This document shows, one piece after another, positions 10,691 through 21,680 of a DNA stretch of 64,000 nt. Both the position numbers and the translations under genes were made by a program. The stretch covers positions 8,744,501-8,808,500 of the forward strand of contig NC_072798.1 in the NCBI RefSeq assembly GCF_028583425.1. Reading direction: 5' to 3'. The notes beneath the pieces were generated by a model. That model was not told the origin of the DNA. It saw only the letters and a program-made list of their open reading frames with translations, and made no database searches. Source of the stretch: Eublepharis macularius (lineage: Eukaryota > Chordata > Lepidosauria > Squamata > Eublepharidae). The first letter of the stretch is position 1. Every line of letters starts with the position of its first letter.

Positions 10691-10914
10691 ACCACTGACT
10701 GCCAGATGACCGTCTCTTTACATTCATGATTCTCTGCAGAGGCCATTCCCTATGTGCCTTTGTCTTTTTAAAAACATCATTTAGGTTATTTGACACGGTG
10801 GGGTTCAGTTCAAATCAAGTAAAACAATTCCCAACAAATGCATTGAAGATCATTAAAAAAAAATATCAGTGTTGCATAGGAATAAAACAGTGACCAGAAA
10901 TATCGGGTAAACAG

Positions 10915-11112
10915 GATTGCCAGCTTCCAGTTGGAGCCTGGAAATCTCTTAGCATTACAACTGATCTCCAGACTACAGAGATCCATTCCGTTGGAGAAAA
11001 TGGCATCTTAACAGGATGGGCGCTATGGCATTATACCCCTCCCCAACCCTGCCCTCCTCAGGCTCTACCCCCAAATCTCCAGGAGTTTTCTAACCTGGAG
11101 CTGGCAACCCTA
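10915..11112. mobile_element. hAT-type MITE, TAGGGTTGCCA family
   Basis: GGATTGCCAGCTTCCAGTTG to GAGCTGGCAACCCTAT, with the GATCTCCAGACTACAGAGAT block. The next copy begins immediately after it. Confidence 0.75.
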
Positions 11113-11305
11113 TTTAGAGTTGCCAACACTTAAGATGGGGGCTGGAGTTCTCCAGGAATTACTACTGATCTCGAGACTACCTTTCTGCTTTGAGAACATG
11201 ACAGCTTCAGATATTATGACATTATATCCCAGCCGAGCTCCCCTCCCTCCCCCAAACTCCGCCCCTGCATATCCAGGGATCTTTCAACCTGTAGATTGGC
11301 AATCT
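11113..11305. mobile_element. hAT-type MITE, TAGGGTTGCCA family, diverged
   Basis: TAGAGTTGCCAACACTTAAG to CTGTAGATTGGCAATCTGCA, directly adjoining the previous copy. Tandem placement of two members of one family. Confidence 0.65.
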
Positions 11306-11323
11306 GCATGTAATACCTTCTAT

Positions 11324-11566
11324 CAGGGCTTTTTTTCTGGGAAAAGAGGTGGTGGGACTCAGTGGGTTGCCCTCTGAGAAAATGGTCACATGGCTGGTGG
11401 CCCCGCCCCCTGATCTCCAGACAGAGGGGAGTTTAGATTGCCCTCTGGAGAGCAATCTCAACTCCCCTCTGTCTGGAAATCAGGGGGCGGGGCCACCAGC
11501 CATGTGACCATTTTCAAGAGGTTCCAGAACTCCGTTCCACCACTTTCCCGCTGAAAAAAAGCCCTG
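11324..11566. mobile_element. hAT-type MITE, CAGGGCTTTTTTTC family
   Basis: TIRs CAGGGCTTTTTTTC and GAAAAAAAGCCCTG. The 8-bp TSD is CCTTCTAT (11316-11323) and CCTTTTAT (11567-11574), 7 of 8 matching. The arms are the same as in 4067-4326. Confidence 0.92.
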
Positions 11567-12052
11567 CCTTTTATTAGGAGCAACTAATATGACCCAGCTT
11601 TTGAGTTCTGCAGCACTCCTCATCGGGCTTCCGGTCATGACCTATATCTGACGCAGAGTTCTGGAGACCTCGCAAGGCTCACATGCTGTTTTGTGTTGTT
11701 TTGCAAGACAGACTTCTTGGTCTGGCCCCCATCTCAACACAGTACCCAAAACAGGTTCAGAACTTTGTCTCAATGTATTGCCCACTTCCCAGAAGCCCCC
11801 AAAGCAAAGTTTAACATGTTTACACAAATTGATATCTGGTAGAGACTAGCAACGCAAAAATGGTTAGACTGAATGAATTTTTTTAAACAACCACCACTAT
11901 GAAATACTCATATATATTCTGACACTGTTTGTTTCAAATTCCAAGTAAATGAAAGAAAAAAAGGTTCATTCTAGACCTATTTCCCCCCTTCTCTATACAG
12001 AGTGAAGGGCATCAAGGTTGCATTTGTCCAGGGCACCAAAACCTTTGGGCCT

Positions 12053-12266
12053 TGAGTTGCCATCTCTGGGCTGGGAAATTCTTGGAGATTTTGGGGGGTG
12101 GGGTGGAGCTTGGGAAGGGCAGGTTTGGAGAGGAGAGAGACCTCAGCAGGGATATTATACCATAGAATCCACCCTCCAAAGCTGCCATTTTCTCCAGGGA
12201 AACTAACTTGAAATCAGTTGAAATTCTAGGAGATCTCCAGGTTCCACCTGGAACTTGGCAACCCTA
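12053..12266. mobile_element. hAT-type MITE, TAGGGTTGCCA family
   Basis: GAGTTGCCATCTCTGGGCTG to AACTTGGCAACCCTA. The body includes GAGACCTCAGCAGGGATATT and CTGCCATTTTCTCCAGGG. Confidence 0.75.
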
Positions 12267-12369
12267 CACCTAGCCATGTATCTGACTCTGGACTCACCTG
12301 GTGCCTTCTCTTTCTGTTTCATGCACTTGTGGAAGACTTGGTTGTTTTCTGTCACTTTTAGCTAAATCC

Positions 12370-12450
12370 AGTCTCACCTTTAAGACTAACGAACTTTATA
12401 GTAGCATAAGCTTTCGAGAGCCACAGCTCTCTTTGTCAGATGACTTTTAT
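12370..12450. repeat. Penelope-type fold-back element, one arm
   Basis: CACCTTTAAGACTAACGAAC then AGCATAAGCTTTCGAGAGCC. The second arm is missing. Confidence 0.65.
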
Positions 12451-12619
12451 GATTTGGTGGCAGCTGGGAAGCTACCTTCCTAGTTGCATTCCTTTGGATG
12501 TTCAAGCCTCTGTTGGCTGGCTGAATGCTGCTAATGGCTCCTTTTATTAAAAATGGGTAAGTTTAAATATCTTAGTGTAATTAGTTTGAATTCTGTTAGA
12601 ATCTGCTTTGGACACAGAT

Positions 12620-13205
12620 AAAAGCAGCAGCAACAAAACACAATTTCCCGTGCAATAACAATGTCTCCCTATTTTATTTACAGTAGTTGCATAATTTAAC
12701 AGAAAACTATACCACATATAACCAGTCCTACGAAAAATTATTTGGCAGGCATCATATATGCTCCAAAGTCAATACATAAAGTGTCCAGTGCTTCAAGTGC
12801 TCTATTAATATTGCAACAGGTATTAAAGTGCAAATGCTTCCTAGCACCATGTACACACTAATTCTTTCATTCAAGCTCGCCTTATGTTCCAACTGGAATT
12901 GGGTATAGTCCAAGATTTAGTTCCAATAAACTGTGTAGTTCACAGATTACAAGTAGACCTTTGCGTGTATTCTTTAGGTGTACATTGATAATTCTGTGAC
13001 ATCAGTATTCTAACAGAAGGTCCAGATCACCATTGTATCCGTTTCCAAGCTCTTTCTCAAAGAACACAGTTGTCAAAGGTTCATGCAGCTACCACTCCAT
13101 ACTAGTCATCAATTTTCCAATTTTCACCATGGTGAAAAGTTGCTGCTGGACTTCTCTTTTATTTTGCTATGATAGACTAATGCAGCTACGCCTCTGAAAT
13201 TGTAA
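12620..13205 (+). repeat. Unclassified AT-rich element ending in a Penelope-like tail
   Basis: A 0.6-kb AT-rich block ends CTGCTGGACTTCTCTTTTAT and then GCTATGATAGACTAATGCAG. The end resembles the CTACTGGACTCTTT...CTACTACAGACTAACACGG tail of the fold-back family. The interior is not recognised. The segment about 19625-19800 has a vaguely similar composition. Confidence 0.4.
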
Positions 13206-13257
13206 TTTCAAAGTGTTCAACAGCAATACTGTATGTGATGCTAGTTGACCCCAAAGC

Positions 13258-13838
13258 AGTCTCGAAACGGTGTAGAATAGAGCAATAAAAATGATTGTGA
13301 GGTTAGAATGCCTACCCTACAAGGAAGTTAAAGAGTTCAGGGCTTTTTGGTTTAGGAAAAAGGACAAATAAGGGGAGAGGGGTTCATAAAATTATGCAGT
13401 GTGTGAAACAAAGGACAGAGTGAACGTTTCCTTTCCATCCTAAAATACTAGAACTTGTGGTATCTAATGTAGTTGATGGGCAGAAGATTCAGGACAGATG
13501 AAAGACAGTATTTCATGACTCTACATACAACTTGTGGAACTCATGGCCACAGGATGCGACTATGGCCACTTGCAAAGGTGCCTAAGTGGGAGTGAGACAA
13601 ATGCCTGGAGGACTGGTTTATTAATGGCTATTAGTCATGATGCCTAAATGGAGACTCCATGTTTAGAAGCAGCAAACCTTTGAAAATCAGTGTAGAGAGG
13701 GAAATGAAAAGTGGAGGGCTTGGCCTCTGTTTCGTGCAGATATTCTTTCTGGGAGTATCTGGTTGGCCACTTTGGGAAACAGGATGCTGGGACAAGATGC
13801 ACCCTTGGTCTGACCCAGCAGGGTTCTTCTAATAGAAA
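13258..13838 (+). repeat. CR1 LINE 3' region
   Basis: Blocks CTTGTGGAACTCATGGCCAC, GGCTATTAGTCATGATGCC, GTTGGCCACTTTGGGAAACA and TTGGTCTGACCCAGCAGGGT follow the order of the CR1 ORF2 C-terminus and 3' UTR. Old copy. Confidence 0.75.
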
Positions 13839-13984
13839 TCAGAACAAACTCTGCTAGCTGACGGATGGAGAGTAGGGGGATCTTGGACCGACTTCTCTCC
13901 TGTTTGAATGGCCGATCACCATCATCCGGTTTTGCTGGTGGATCAGGTCAACATGCTAAGCACTGTCCCATATGTTGCAAGAAA

Positions 13985-14230
13985 CTTAAAAACACACACA
14001 AATTTGTTTGTGTTATTTATAGTCTGCCTTTCTCACTGAGATTCAAGGCGAATTACGCAGTTTGCGTCAATGCAGTCAAAAGGATGCGACTTCAAATATG
14101 CAACTTAATAGGACTAAGATTACGTCAATGGGAAGCAAAGTGTAAAGTATTTGACATGATATGCTACACAGTGCAGAAAACGTTATTACATATAAAACAA
14201 TGCAATGAGACCGAGAGAATACATACAGCC
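13985..14230 (-). repeat. LINE 3' end
   Basis: TTATTTATAGTCTGCCTTTC then CTCACTGAGATTCAAGGCGA is the complement of the tail block seen at 515-705. Confidence 0.6.
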
Positions 14231-14249
14231 AACTGATAATATATAGTAT

Positions 14250-14640
14250 AGTCCACAGTCCCCCTGAGTCTTCCCAGTTGCCCTCTGGTGGTGGGGAATC
14301 TCCCGGGGGTTTGCCCAGTTGCAAACCGGCAAACTCCCTGGTGATCTTCCGCCACTGGCAGGCAACCTGGGAAAGTGTGCACCAGGCACGCTCCGGGTAG
14401 GGCATGACTATGTCAGTTCCCAAAGTGACATCGTTGTGTAACTGCAGGTATGCTCCTACACTTTGCTGGGGCCAATTTTGGCCCCAGATGGGTTGAATTT
14501 GCCTCACGTGAAGTGTGGGAGCACACCCATGACTGGCTTGATGATGTCACTTCCTGGAAGTGATATCACACAAGCAACTACAGGGAAGCACAAGGTAAGT
14601 GCTAGGTCCCCCTGCTCCTGCTGGGAAGGTATAGAGAGGC
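14250..14640. repeat. Fold-back repeat related to the hAT element at 18226-18608
   Basis: GGGGCCAATTTTGGCCCCAG is the palindromic centre. TGATGATGTCACTTCCTGGA and AGTGACATCGTTGTG resemble blocks of the 18.2-18.6 kb element. No clear ends or TSD. Confidence 0.5.
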
Positions 14641-15097
14641 CTTAGTCTCATCCCCTTTATTAAATCACCTTCCTGAATTATTCCATTATAATATCGCCCT
14701 ATGCCCTTTACAAAAATCTCCTCCTGAACATTTCTGTTTTATGTAGTTTGTGGAATGACAGGAGCCAGGGAGGCTTCTTGACTTAATTGGGCAGGCCCAC
14801 GGCTTTGCCATCGATGTCGGCTGGTTCTTTTTTTGCCTCACAGCTGTCTAAAGCAGAGGATGATGTTGCCATCTCCTGTCCTGGAGATGGTGCCTATTTC
14901 ATTAAAAGCCACAGCTGCCAGTTATGTGCCGTTATCCCATGTGGCAGTTGAGGTTTGAGCTGGGGCTGCGGAAAAGACCTCTGGCAGCCTGGGCGGCTGC
15001 AAACCAACGAATTAACCATTGGTTCCAGTGGCATTTGCGCCTGCGCAGTCTGCTGGGCACAGTGCTTAGACTTTGCTCTCTATTCCCCTTCCCTGAT

Positions 15098-15309
15098 TAG
15101 AGTTGCCAATCTGCAGATGGATCTCCTGGAATTAAAACTGATCTCCATACAACAGAAATCAGTTTCCTTGGTGGGGGGAAACCTGTTTTGGCAGATGGAC
15201 TCTATAGCAGCAATTCCCTGCGGAGGTCCCTCCCCTCCTCAAACCCCACCCACTCTAGACTTCACCCCCAAATCTCCAGGAATTTCCTACCCCAAACTTG
15301 GCAGCCCTA
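15098..15309. mobile_element. hAT-type MITE, TAGGGTTGCCA family
   Basis: TAGAGTTGCCAATCTGCAGA to CTTGGCAGCCCTA, with the CCCAAATCTCCAGGAATTTC block. Confidence 0.75.
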
Positions 15310-15389
15310 GCAGTGTCACACAGCCTGCATCCAGCAAGAGATTCCAGTGGCAGCTCTTAAAGAAAGGGGCCAGCATCTCAAGATCGGAA

Positions 15390-16680
15390 GGCTGTATTTT
15401 ATTTATTTTATTTGATCACATTTGTATCTTGCCCTCCTTGCAAGCGGGCTTAGGGCGGCTCACGATAATTAAAAATATTAAAAATTTAAAAAGACAATAG
15501 AAATACAGAATTTAAAAGTCACAGAAATCCGTAAGTTAGCACAAGAATCAGATAGTAAAAATCTGCAGTATATTAAAACACACACATTACAGGCACAGCC
15601 ATGATGCAGCATTCAGGGCGGCAGGGTATACAGCACGGCAGTTGGTGGAAATCTCCGTCTTACAAGCCCTGCAGAACTGTAACAAATCCTGCAGGGCCCA
15701 GATCTCCAGTGGGAGTATGTTCCACCAGGCTGGAGCCAGAGCCGAAAAGACCATGGCTGCGGTCGAGGCCAGATGAACGTCCTTCGGGCTGGGGATCACC
15801 AGTAACTGCTTATCCACAGAGCACAAGGTCCTAATGGGAGAGACGGTCCCACAGGTATGTTGGTCTCAGTCCGTTAAGGGCCAAAACCAACACTGTGAAC
15901 TGGATCCAGAACGCAACCGGGAGCCAGTGCAGCTGGCACAGCACTGGGTGGATGAGTGCCCTAAACGGAGTCCCTGTAAGGACATGTGTCGCTGCAATCT
16001 GGGCCAGCTGTAATTTCCAAGGGGGGCCCTCCCTAGAGCGAGTTACAGTAGTCTAGCCTGGAGGTAACCATTATTGCATGGATCACCGAAGGTAGCTTCC
16101 AGGACGAGATATGGTGCCAATTGCCTGACCTGCCAAAGATGAAAAAAATGCAGATCTAGCAATGGCCATGATGACCTGGGCCTCCATTGAAAGCGTGGCA
16201 TTCAGGATCACGTCCAGGCTCTTCACCATCGACAAAGGTCTTAATTGCACTCCGCCAAGGATTGGGAGCTGGATCCTTAAACCCACCACTCCACGACCCA
16301 TATACAGGACCTCCGTCTTCAGAGGATTCAGGCGACACTGCCTCAATCATATCGCCATGGCATCCAAACCTGTGGCCAAGGTATTTGGTACAATGTCCGG
16401 TTGGCCGTCCATCAACAGGTACAGCTGGGTGTCATCTGCATATTGGTGACAACCCAGCCCAGAACTACAGCTCCCCTGGACAAGGGATGCATGTGGATGT
16501 TAAATAACATTGGGGAAAGAATCGCCTCCTGAGGGACACCGCACACCAAAGGACGGCGTGCGGACATCTGTTCCCTAAGTGCCACCCTCTATCCCCGACT
16601 GTGGAGAAAGGAGCTCAGCCACTGCAAGACTGTCCCACATATTCCCACAGTGGCGAGGCGGTGGGTTAAATGTGTTACTT
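15390..16680 (-). repeat. CR1/L2-clade LINE, 5'-truncated, with reverse-transcriptase core and 3' UTR
   Basis: The minus-strand translation shows CHQYADDTQLYLLMDG (the YADD catalytic motif) near 16400-16450. Downstream come LNPLKTEVLYMGRG, then GTVSPIRTLCSVDKQLLVIP and the CR1/L2 C-terminal APAWWNILPLEI. The 3' UTR contains CGCCCTAAGCCCGCTTGCAA and ends in TAAATAAAATA on the sense strand. The reading frame is broken, so it is not active. Confidence 0.85.
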
Positions 16681-16689
16681 GAGGGAAAC

Positions 16690-17400
16690 CTGCTTTTTAT
16701 TTGCTATCTCAGCCAAAGATTTTCTGCGTGACCTTGGGCATGTCTGTTAATTTACCAGCCTCGTTTTTAATCAGCCAGCTTTATCGCTTCAAAGATAACG
16801 ACTGCAAAAAGAAAACCCTCTTGCCTGCTCTCGCAGCGGCCAGTTTGCTCCTGGCAGAGAGCCGCGGTCTCTCAAAGGAGGGCTGGAAACAGCCTCTGTA
16901 GATAAAAGCTACGATACTGCGATGCACCAGCTTTTAATATCTGATACCCTTCGACTAGCAAAGGCTTTATTCAAAAGCAGCAGGCCAAGCGTGACTTAAA
17001 CAGCGGAGCCTGTTACGGAGGAGGCCGGGCTGTGTCAACATATAATTTGCACAGCCTGGGCCTATATTTAGAAGAAGACATTATTCCATGCAGGGGCAGG
17101 AAGCAGTTTTGCCTCAACCTGAAACTCAACCTGGTCAGGCAGAATGATAAGAGAAGGGAGGGGAAGAGGGACAAAAGGCTGCCTTGGAAATTCTTTTCCT
17201 GGCTGCAGGGGGTTATTCCAGACTTTTTTGAGGACCCACCAGCCCTTCTGGGGAAAACCCCCCCACCTCCAAATGAAAGACGGTAGCCTGTCTCTTTGTT
17301 GGATGGCTGAGAGACCCCGGGTCAGCAGTTAATTTTTAACAGGGCCCTTATTGTAAAGTGAGCCATTTTATTTATTTATTTTGAGGCATTGTTAGCCTGC
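16690..17400. other. Gene-free stretch without recognised features
   Basis: No gene recognised. A TTTATTTATTTATTTT run near 17366 probably begins another LINE/SINE tail. Confidence 0.45.
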
Positions 17401-17547
17401 CTTTTCTCCTGGACAGGCAGACAGATAGCGTGACCTAGTGGTTAGAGTTTCCAACTAGGATCTGTGAGATCCAGGTTCCAATCCCCAGTCTTCTATCGAA
17501 GCTTGCTGGGTATCTTCTGTTCAGTCATTCTCTCTCAGTCTAACCTA

Positions 17548-18168
17548 GGCCGATTCCAGATGGGCACAAATAAAGCGAGTGCTTTCGCTTTTTCAGTGAC
17601 AGCACTCGTAAAAACCCGCAATTTCCCGTCCCGGCTTACCTGCGGTCCATGGCGCTCGGTTGCGCTCTCTAAGCGGATGGTGTGAACGCGGTATTGCGGG
17701 TTTGCACACTTCTGGATGCTTCGTCGCCGCGGAGACGCCCTCCCCTTTCCCTCCTTCCTTTGCCGGCCGGCCGGCAACAATATTCCCTTAATTTTTTTTT
17801 TAAACCAGGCGCCATTTGCACAGTCACACGTTTGCGCACATTAAACTGTGCAAATGCGCACAAATGCACAAAAGTGCACAAACGTTGATGCTGCGTATTC
17901 GCATACCTGTGCGTTTGCGCATTTGCGCAAAACACGTAAATTTTTTTTTTAAAAAAACCGAAATGCGAACCAATGAAGGCCCCCGACGTCAACTGTGACG
18001 GGGAGGAAACAACCAATCCCGGGTACCTCAGTTGGCCGTGCGAACATCCGGAAGCGGGACGGCACGGCACGCTGCGAGACAAAGTGGATGGAGACGAAAG
18101 TGAACGCGTGGCCGGTAAGCGACTATTTCCGCAGAAAAACCACAATTTCTGGCCATCTGGAATCGGCC
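17548..18168. mobile_element. Long fold-back MITE, GGCCGATTCC subfamily, inside the SINE
   Basis: Ends GGCCGATTCCAGATGG and inverse CCATCTGGAATCGGCC. A 3-bp TSD CTA (17545-17547, 18169-18171) is verified against the interrupted SINE. At 621 bp it is several times longer than its relatives. The CpG-rich centre has arms around TTTGCGCA repeats. Confidence 0.92.
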
Positions 18169-18225
18169 CTACTTTACAGGGTTGTTGTTATGAGGATAAT
18201 ATGGAGGGGAGAAGGGTGTTGTAAC

Positions 18226-18608
18226 TAGGGTTTTCAGTCCTTTGGTGGGAGCGGGGGATCCTCTGCTCCCACCTTCAGCCCCCTGCCACCACTCACCTGG
18301 GAGAATGGGCCTCCCAGGAGCACTCCCGGGGTGGTGCGACATCACTTCCTGGAAGTGACGTCATCACGCCACCCTGAGAGCACTCCTGCTCTTCACTGCA
18401 GGCCGATTTGGGCCCCAAACAGGCCAAATTGGGTCTGTTTGGGGCCCAAATCAGCCCGCTGCGAAGCGTGCGCTCACTCTTGCACCTGTGTGATGACGTC
18501 GCTCGGAAGTGACATCATCATGCACGTGCAGGAGCGGACATAGAGAAGGTGAGTGCGGAGTCCCTTCCCTCCCACTGGCAGGTTAATGGAACCTGGCTGG
18601 CTACCCTA
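18226..18608. mobile_element. hAT-type MITE inside the SINE
   Basis: TIRs TAGGGTTTTCAG and CTGGCTACCCTA. A perfect 8-bp TSD GTTGTAAC lies at 18218-18225 and 18609-18616. The inner palindrome is GGCCCCAAACAGGCCAAATT with its inverse. It contains several CRE-like TGACGTCA or TGACGTCG motifs (for example 18357-18364). Confidence 0.9.
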
Positions 18609-18704
18609 GTTGTAACTGGATTTGGGTCCTCACCGGGGAGAAAAGTGGGCTCTAAACTGTGTCGCACCATTCTTTTATCCCAAAATAAACCAGACAGCAG
18701 TTAT

Positions 18705-18885
18705 ATACATTTACGCTGTCAAGTCGCAACTGAGTTATGGTGACCCCCAGCAAGGGGCTTTCAAGGCAAGTGAGAAGCAGAGGGGGTTTGCCATTGCCTT
18801 CCTCTGCAGAGCCTGCCTTGGTGGTCTCCCATCCAAGTACCGACCCTGCTTAGATTCCGAGATCTGACCTGACAGGGAAATCCCA
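18705..18885 (-). repeat. 5S-rRNA-derived SINE
   Basis: The right part (about 18815-18870) is the complement of 5S rRNA: GGTCTCCCATCCAAGTACCG, then ACCCTGCTTAGATTCCGAGATCTGA read in pieces. The left end GCTGTCAAGTCGCAACTGAG then TTATGGTGACCC is the tail, shared with BovB copies nearby. Confidence 0.85.
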
Positions 18886-19256
18886 TCCTGCCTTCCCTCC
18901 TTAGATAACAATTAAAACCTGCAAATACAACAGTTCAAACAGATTTAAACAACCAAGGATCAATCAATATACAATCTACTATAACTCTGAATATCAGGTG
19001 CTGGGGAGAAACAGGTAAGCGATGTTATTTATAGATTTCCTGCAATGGTTTCTCTGGGTATTGTGGAAAACTGCCTGACTGGCTTGTTCTGATCCATCGG
19101 ATCTTTCTTAGGTTCTTATACCTTTCCCTGAGAGGATGTGTATTCCTCTCCAAGGTACCCACCTTGTCAGCCTCATTCTGCTTACTCTGTCCCAGAAAAG
19201 ATTTCGTTGCTCTTTTTCTTGAACATAGACACATCTGCAGAGCAGGTGGACAGTTC

Positions 19257-19610
19257 ATCCTCTGAGATTGGCCTTGTAGTGGGTTTGGGGGGTGGAATCT
19301 GGAGGGGGTGGGTTTGGGGGGGGTCAAGGTTATAATTCTACAGAGTCCACCCTCCAAAGCAGCCGTTTTCTCCATGGAGATGCATGCCCTCCATGCATCT
19401 GACGAAGACAGCTGTGGCTCTTGAAAGCTTATGCTACAATAAAGTTGGTTCATCTTAAAGGTGCTACTGGACTCTTTACTATTTTGCTACTACAGACTAA
19501 CATGGCTAACTCCTTCTGGATCTATGACCGTTTTCGCCAGGGGTACTGATCTTTGTGGCCTGGAGATCAGTTGTCAGCCTCCACTTGGAGGTTGCTCCAG
19601 GGGAAAACAG
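19257..19610. mobile_element. hAT-type MITE (TAGGGTTGCCA family) split by a Penelope-type fold-back arm
   Basis: CCTCTGAGATTGGCCTTGTA and the TCCACCCTCCAAAGCAGCCG block lie left of the insertion. GTACTGATCTTTGTGGCCTG and GGAGATCAGTTGTCAGCCTC lie right of it. Termini are poorly preserved. Confidence 0.6.
19388..19530. repeat. Penelope-type fold-back arm nested in the MITE
   Basis: ATGCATCTGACGAAGACAGC, GGTGCTACTGGACTCTTTAC and CTACTACAGACTAACATGGC are in the standard order of the arm plus tail. Confidence 0.75.
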
Positions 19611-19851
19611 AACGTAAATTAGAACAGGGCGTCAGCCCACCCAACCGAAGCAACAATCAATCAATTACCTACAGTGTCTTAAAATGAAACTCTCATGTAT
19701 AATTAAAGTGTCAAGTGCAAACATAATCATGATACAGTCATCAGTCTTTCTGCAAAACTCATATCAATAACTACTGACCCAACAGTGTTCCTAAGATTGT
19801 TCAATAAATACGGTAGATATTCTTCACATCTTCTTGTGATGGTCCAACCTG

Positions 19852-20042
19852 GGCCATTTCCACACTACTTACCTTCATCCGAAACACTGTGGAACATTGC
19901 GAAAAAAAGCAGAAGATAGTGTCTTCTCGCGCGAGTTTTGCGCGACATAGCGCAAAACTCGTGTGAGAAGATGCTATCTTTCGTGGTTTTTTTGCAACGT
20001 TCCGTGGCGTTCCAGATGAAGGCAAATAGTGTGGAAACGGCC
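19852..20042. mobile_element. Fold-back MITE, GGCCGTTTCC family
   Basis: Ends GGCCATTTCCACACTAC and inverse GTGTGGAAACGGCC. A 3-bp TSD CTG lies at 19849-19851 and 20043-20045. It closely resembles 4785-4976, with 191 against 192 bp. Confidence 0.9.
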
Positions 20043-20204
20043 CTGGAGTAAGAACAGAAAGAACGGAAGGACAATTAGTTTCCGCTCTTGAGAATCATTA
20101 GACCGTGTGTCATCAACAGTGCCTGTCAGTTTAAACATCTTCATTTTGGCGTCTCAGCAAAAGAAGAGCAGTTTAATTGGAAGGAGAACCTTTATTGGAC
20201 TAAA

Positions 20205-20520
20205 AAATAGATTAAATGTATTTGCACTGTGGCCAGAATATGTAATTATTGACTGTATTTACTGTATTTAAGATTGTGTATTTATTGACTTATTTATTAT
20301 ATCTACCATATTCTCTGGAAAAGTCAATAATGCTAGGAAAAGTGGAAGGCAGTAGGAAAAGAGAAGAAAGACCTAAAATGAGATGGCTGGACTCAATAAA
20401 GGAAGCCACGTCCTCCAGTTTGCAAGATCTAAGCAAGTCTGTTAATGATAGGAAGTTTTGGAGGTCTTTCATTCATAGGGTCGCCATAGGTCGGAGGCGA
20501 CTTGATGGCACATAACACAC
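20205..20520 (+). repeat. BovB/RTE LINE 3' end joined to an AT-rich head (copy 1)
   Basis: The + frame reads SIMLGKVEGSRKR then MRWLDSIKEATSSSLQDLSK, a BovB C-terminal signature. It ends with AGGCGACTTGATGGCACATA. Upstream of ACCATATTCTCTGGAAAAGT the LINE frame is replaced by an AT-rich head that also precedes the copy at 23722-24045. Confidence 0.8.
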
Positions 20521-20549
20521 ACATACCTCACTGCCTGAGGCCTTCAGGT

Positions 20550-21340
20550 GGGAACTAGCAGTGCCTAGGGCAGGCATCTGCAACTTGTGGCTCTAGAGCA
20601 AAATGTGGCTCAGTATGGACCAAAATATACCTCTATAAAAGAACGCGAAATCTTTGAGCTAAGCTATATTGGGGGGTAATTGGGATGCTAAAACAGTATG
20701 CAAAGGGAACAACTTTTCTTAGGTTCCACCTCTAAATCTCCAGGAATTTCATAAGCCAGAGTTGGCAACCTTAAGGAATAAATTCTGATTTCTGCTTCTA
20801 TTTGATTTGCAGCCTTATTTTATACACATCTATGTTAAGTAAGCCTTGCTGAGTCAAACGGGCCTTCCTCCCAAGGAATTGTTTGTGAGATTGCAGCCTT
20901 TATGTATTTATTTTTGGGGGTTTTGGTTCTATGGACTGCATGCCATTTTAACTGAAATTGGTAGTAGAAATGTAGCAAGCAAATAAGCTTTGCTGTGCAT
21001 GACAACAAACCGATAAACCTAGTGACATCGTGGGGTCTGTACCAGAACATTTTCATTTCGTCAGCCTGCAGGCTCGGATTTCTGAGTTGTACAGTAGTGA
21101 AAATGGATCTTATAGTTAAAAGGTCAGACAGTTGTACGTGAAACGAAGACCTGTTTGCTCGCACCCTTTCTTGGAAACAAGAGCTGGAGTCGTATAACCT
21201 CTGGACGGCGGTTGCTGGGGTTTTACATAACTGTCGAGATCACGAACAGCTGGATCATTGATAGCAGCCAAGAAACAAACTGGAATGCAAACAACCCAGC
21301 TCTTTTCTCCCACCTTTCACCTGGAGAAGACTAGCGCTAG
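20550..21340. other. Gene-free stretch; possible old hAT scrap at the left
   Basis: CATCTGCAACTTGTGGCTCT near 20575 resembles ends of old hAT (Charlie-like) elements. TCTCCAGGAATTTCATAAGC and AGTTGGCAACCTTA near 20735 are a MITE scrap. Nothing else recognised. Confidence 0.4.
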
Positions 21341-21350
21341 AGAGAAGAGG

Positions 21351-21501
21351 GGCTGATTCCACACACATTGGATAATGCACTTTCAATGCACTTTAGCAAT
21401 CGTTTGGAAGTGGATTTTTTGTTTCACACATGAAAAATTCAGTTCCAAACGATCTCTAAAGAGGATTGGAAGTGCACTATCCAACATGTGCAGAATCAGC
21501 C
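21351..21501. mobile_element. Fold-back MITE, GGCTGATTCC subfamily
   Basis: Ends GGCTGATTCCACACACATTG and inverse GAATCAGCC. A perfect 3-bp TSD AGG lies at 21348-21350 and 21502-21504. The interior TTGGATAATGCACTTTCAAT is shared with 6407-6556. Confidence 0.92.
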
Positions 21502-21680
21502 AGGGTCTTATCCTGCCAGATATCAAACAGGATTAAAAGAGATCTGCAGCGCATGGCCCACCCTGACAGTTCCTCAGCTCAAATATCTTCTGCCTCTTGT
21601 GTCCCATCCCTTCTTCTTCCCGTGTTGTAGGAGAAGTCCTGGCTAGGGTTGCCAAGTCTGGTTTGAGAAATTCTTGGAGA

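Larger units (their letters stand above)
17425..18650 (+). repeat. tRNA-derived SINE carrying two separate transposon insertions
   Basis: SINE parts lie at 17425-17547 (A box GACCTAGTGGTTAGAG, B box GGTTCCAATCCC), 18169-18225 (ACAGGGTTGTTGTTATGAGG) and about 18617-18650. Removing the inserts at 17548-18168 and 18226-18608, each with one copy of its TSD, restores the usual SINE order. Confidence 0.85.

Noticed and set aside
16083-16350. Open frames on both strands at 16.1-16.5 kb
   Set aside because: The minus strand is the reverse-transcriptase part of a CR1/L2 LINE; the plus frames are its shadows.
18815-18870. A possible 5S rRNA gene on the minus strand
   Set aside because: Only part of 5S matches, the internal promoter is damaged, and it is fused to a LINE-like tail that recurs at 37980 and 56808. 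It is a SINE.
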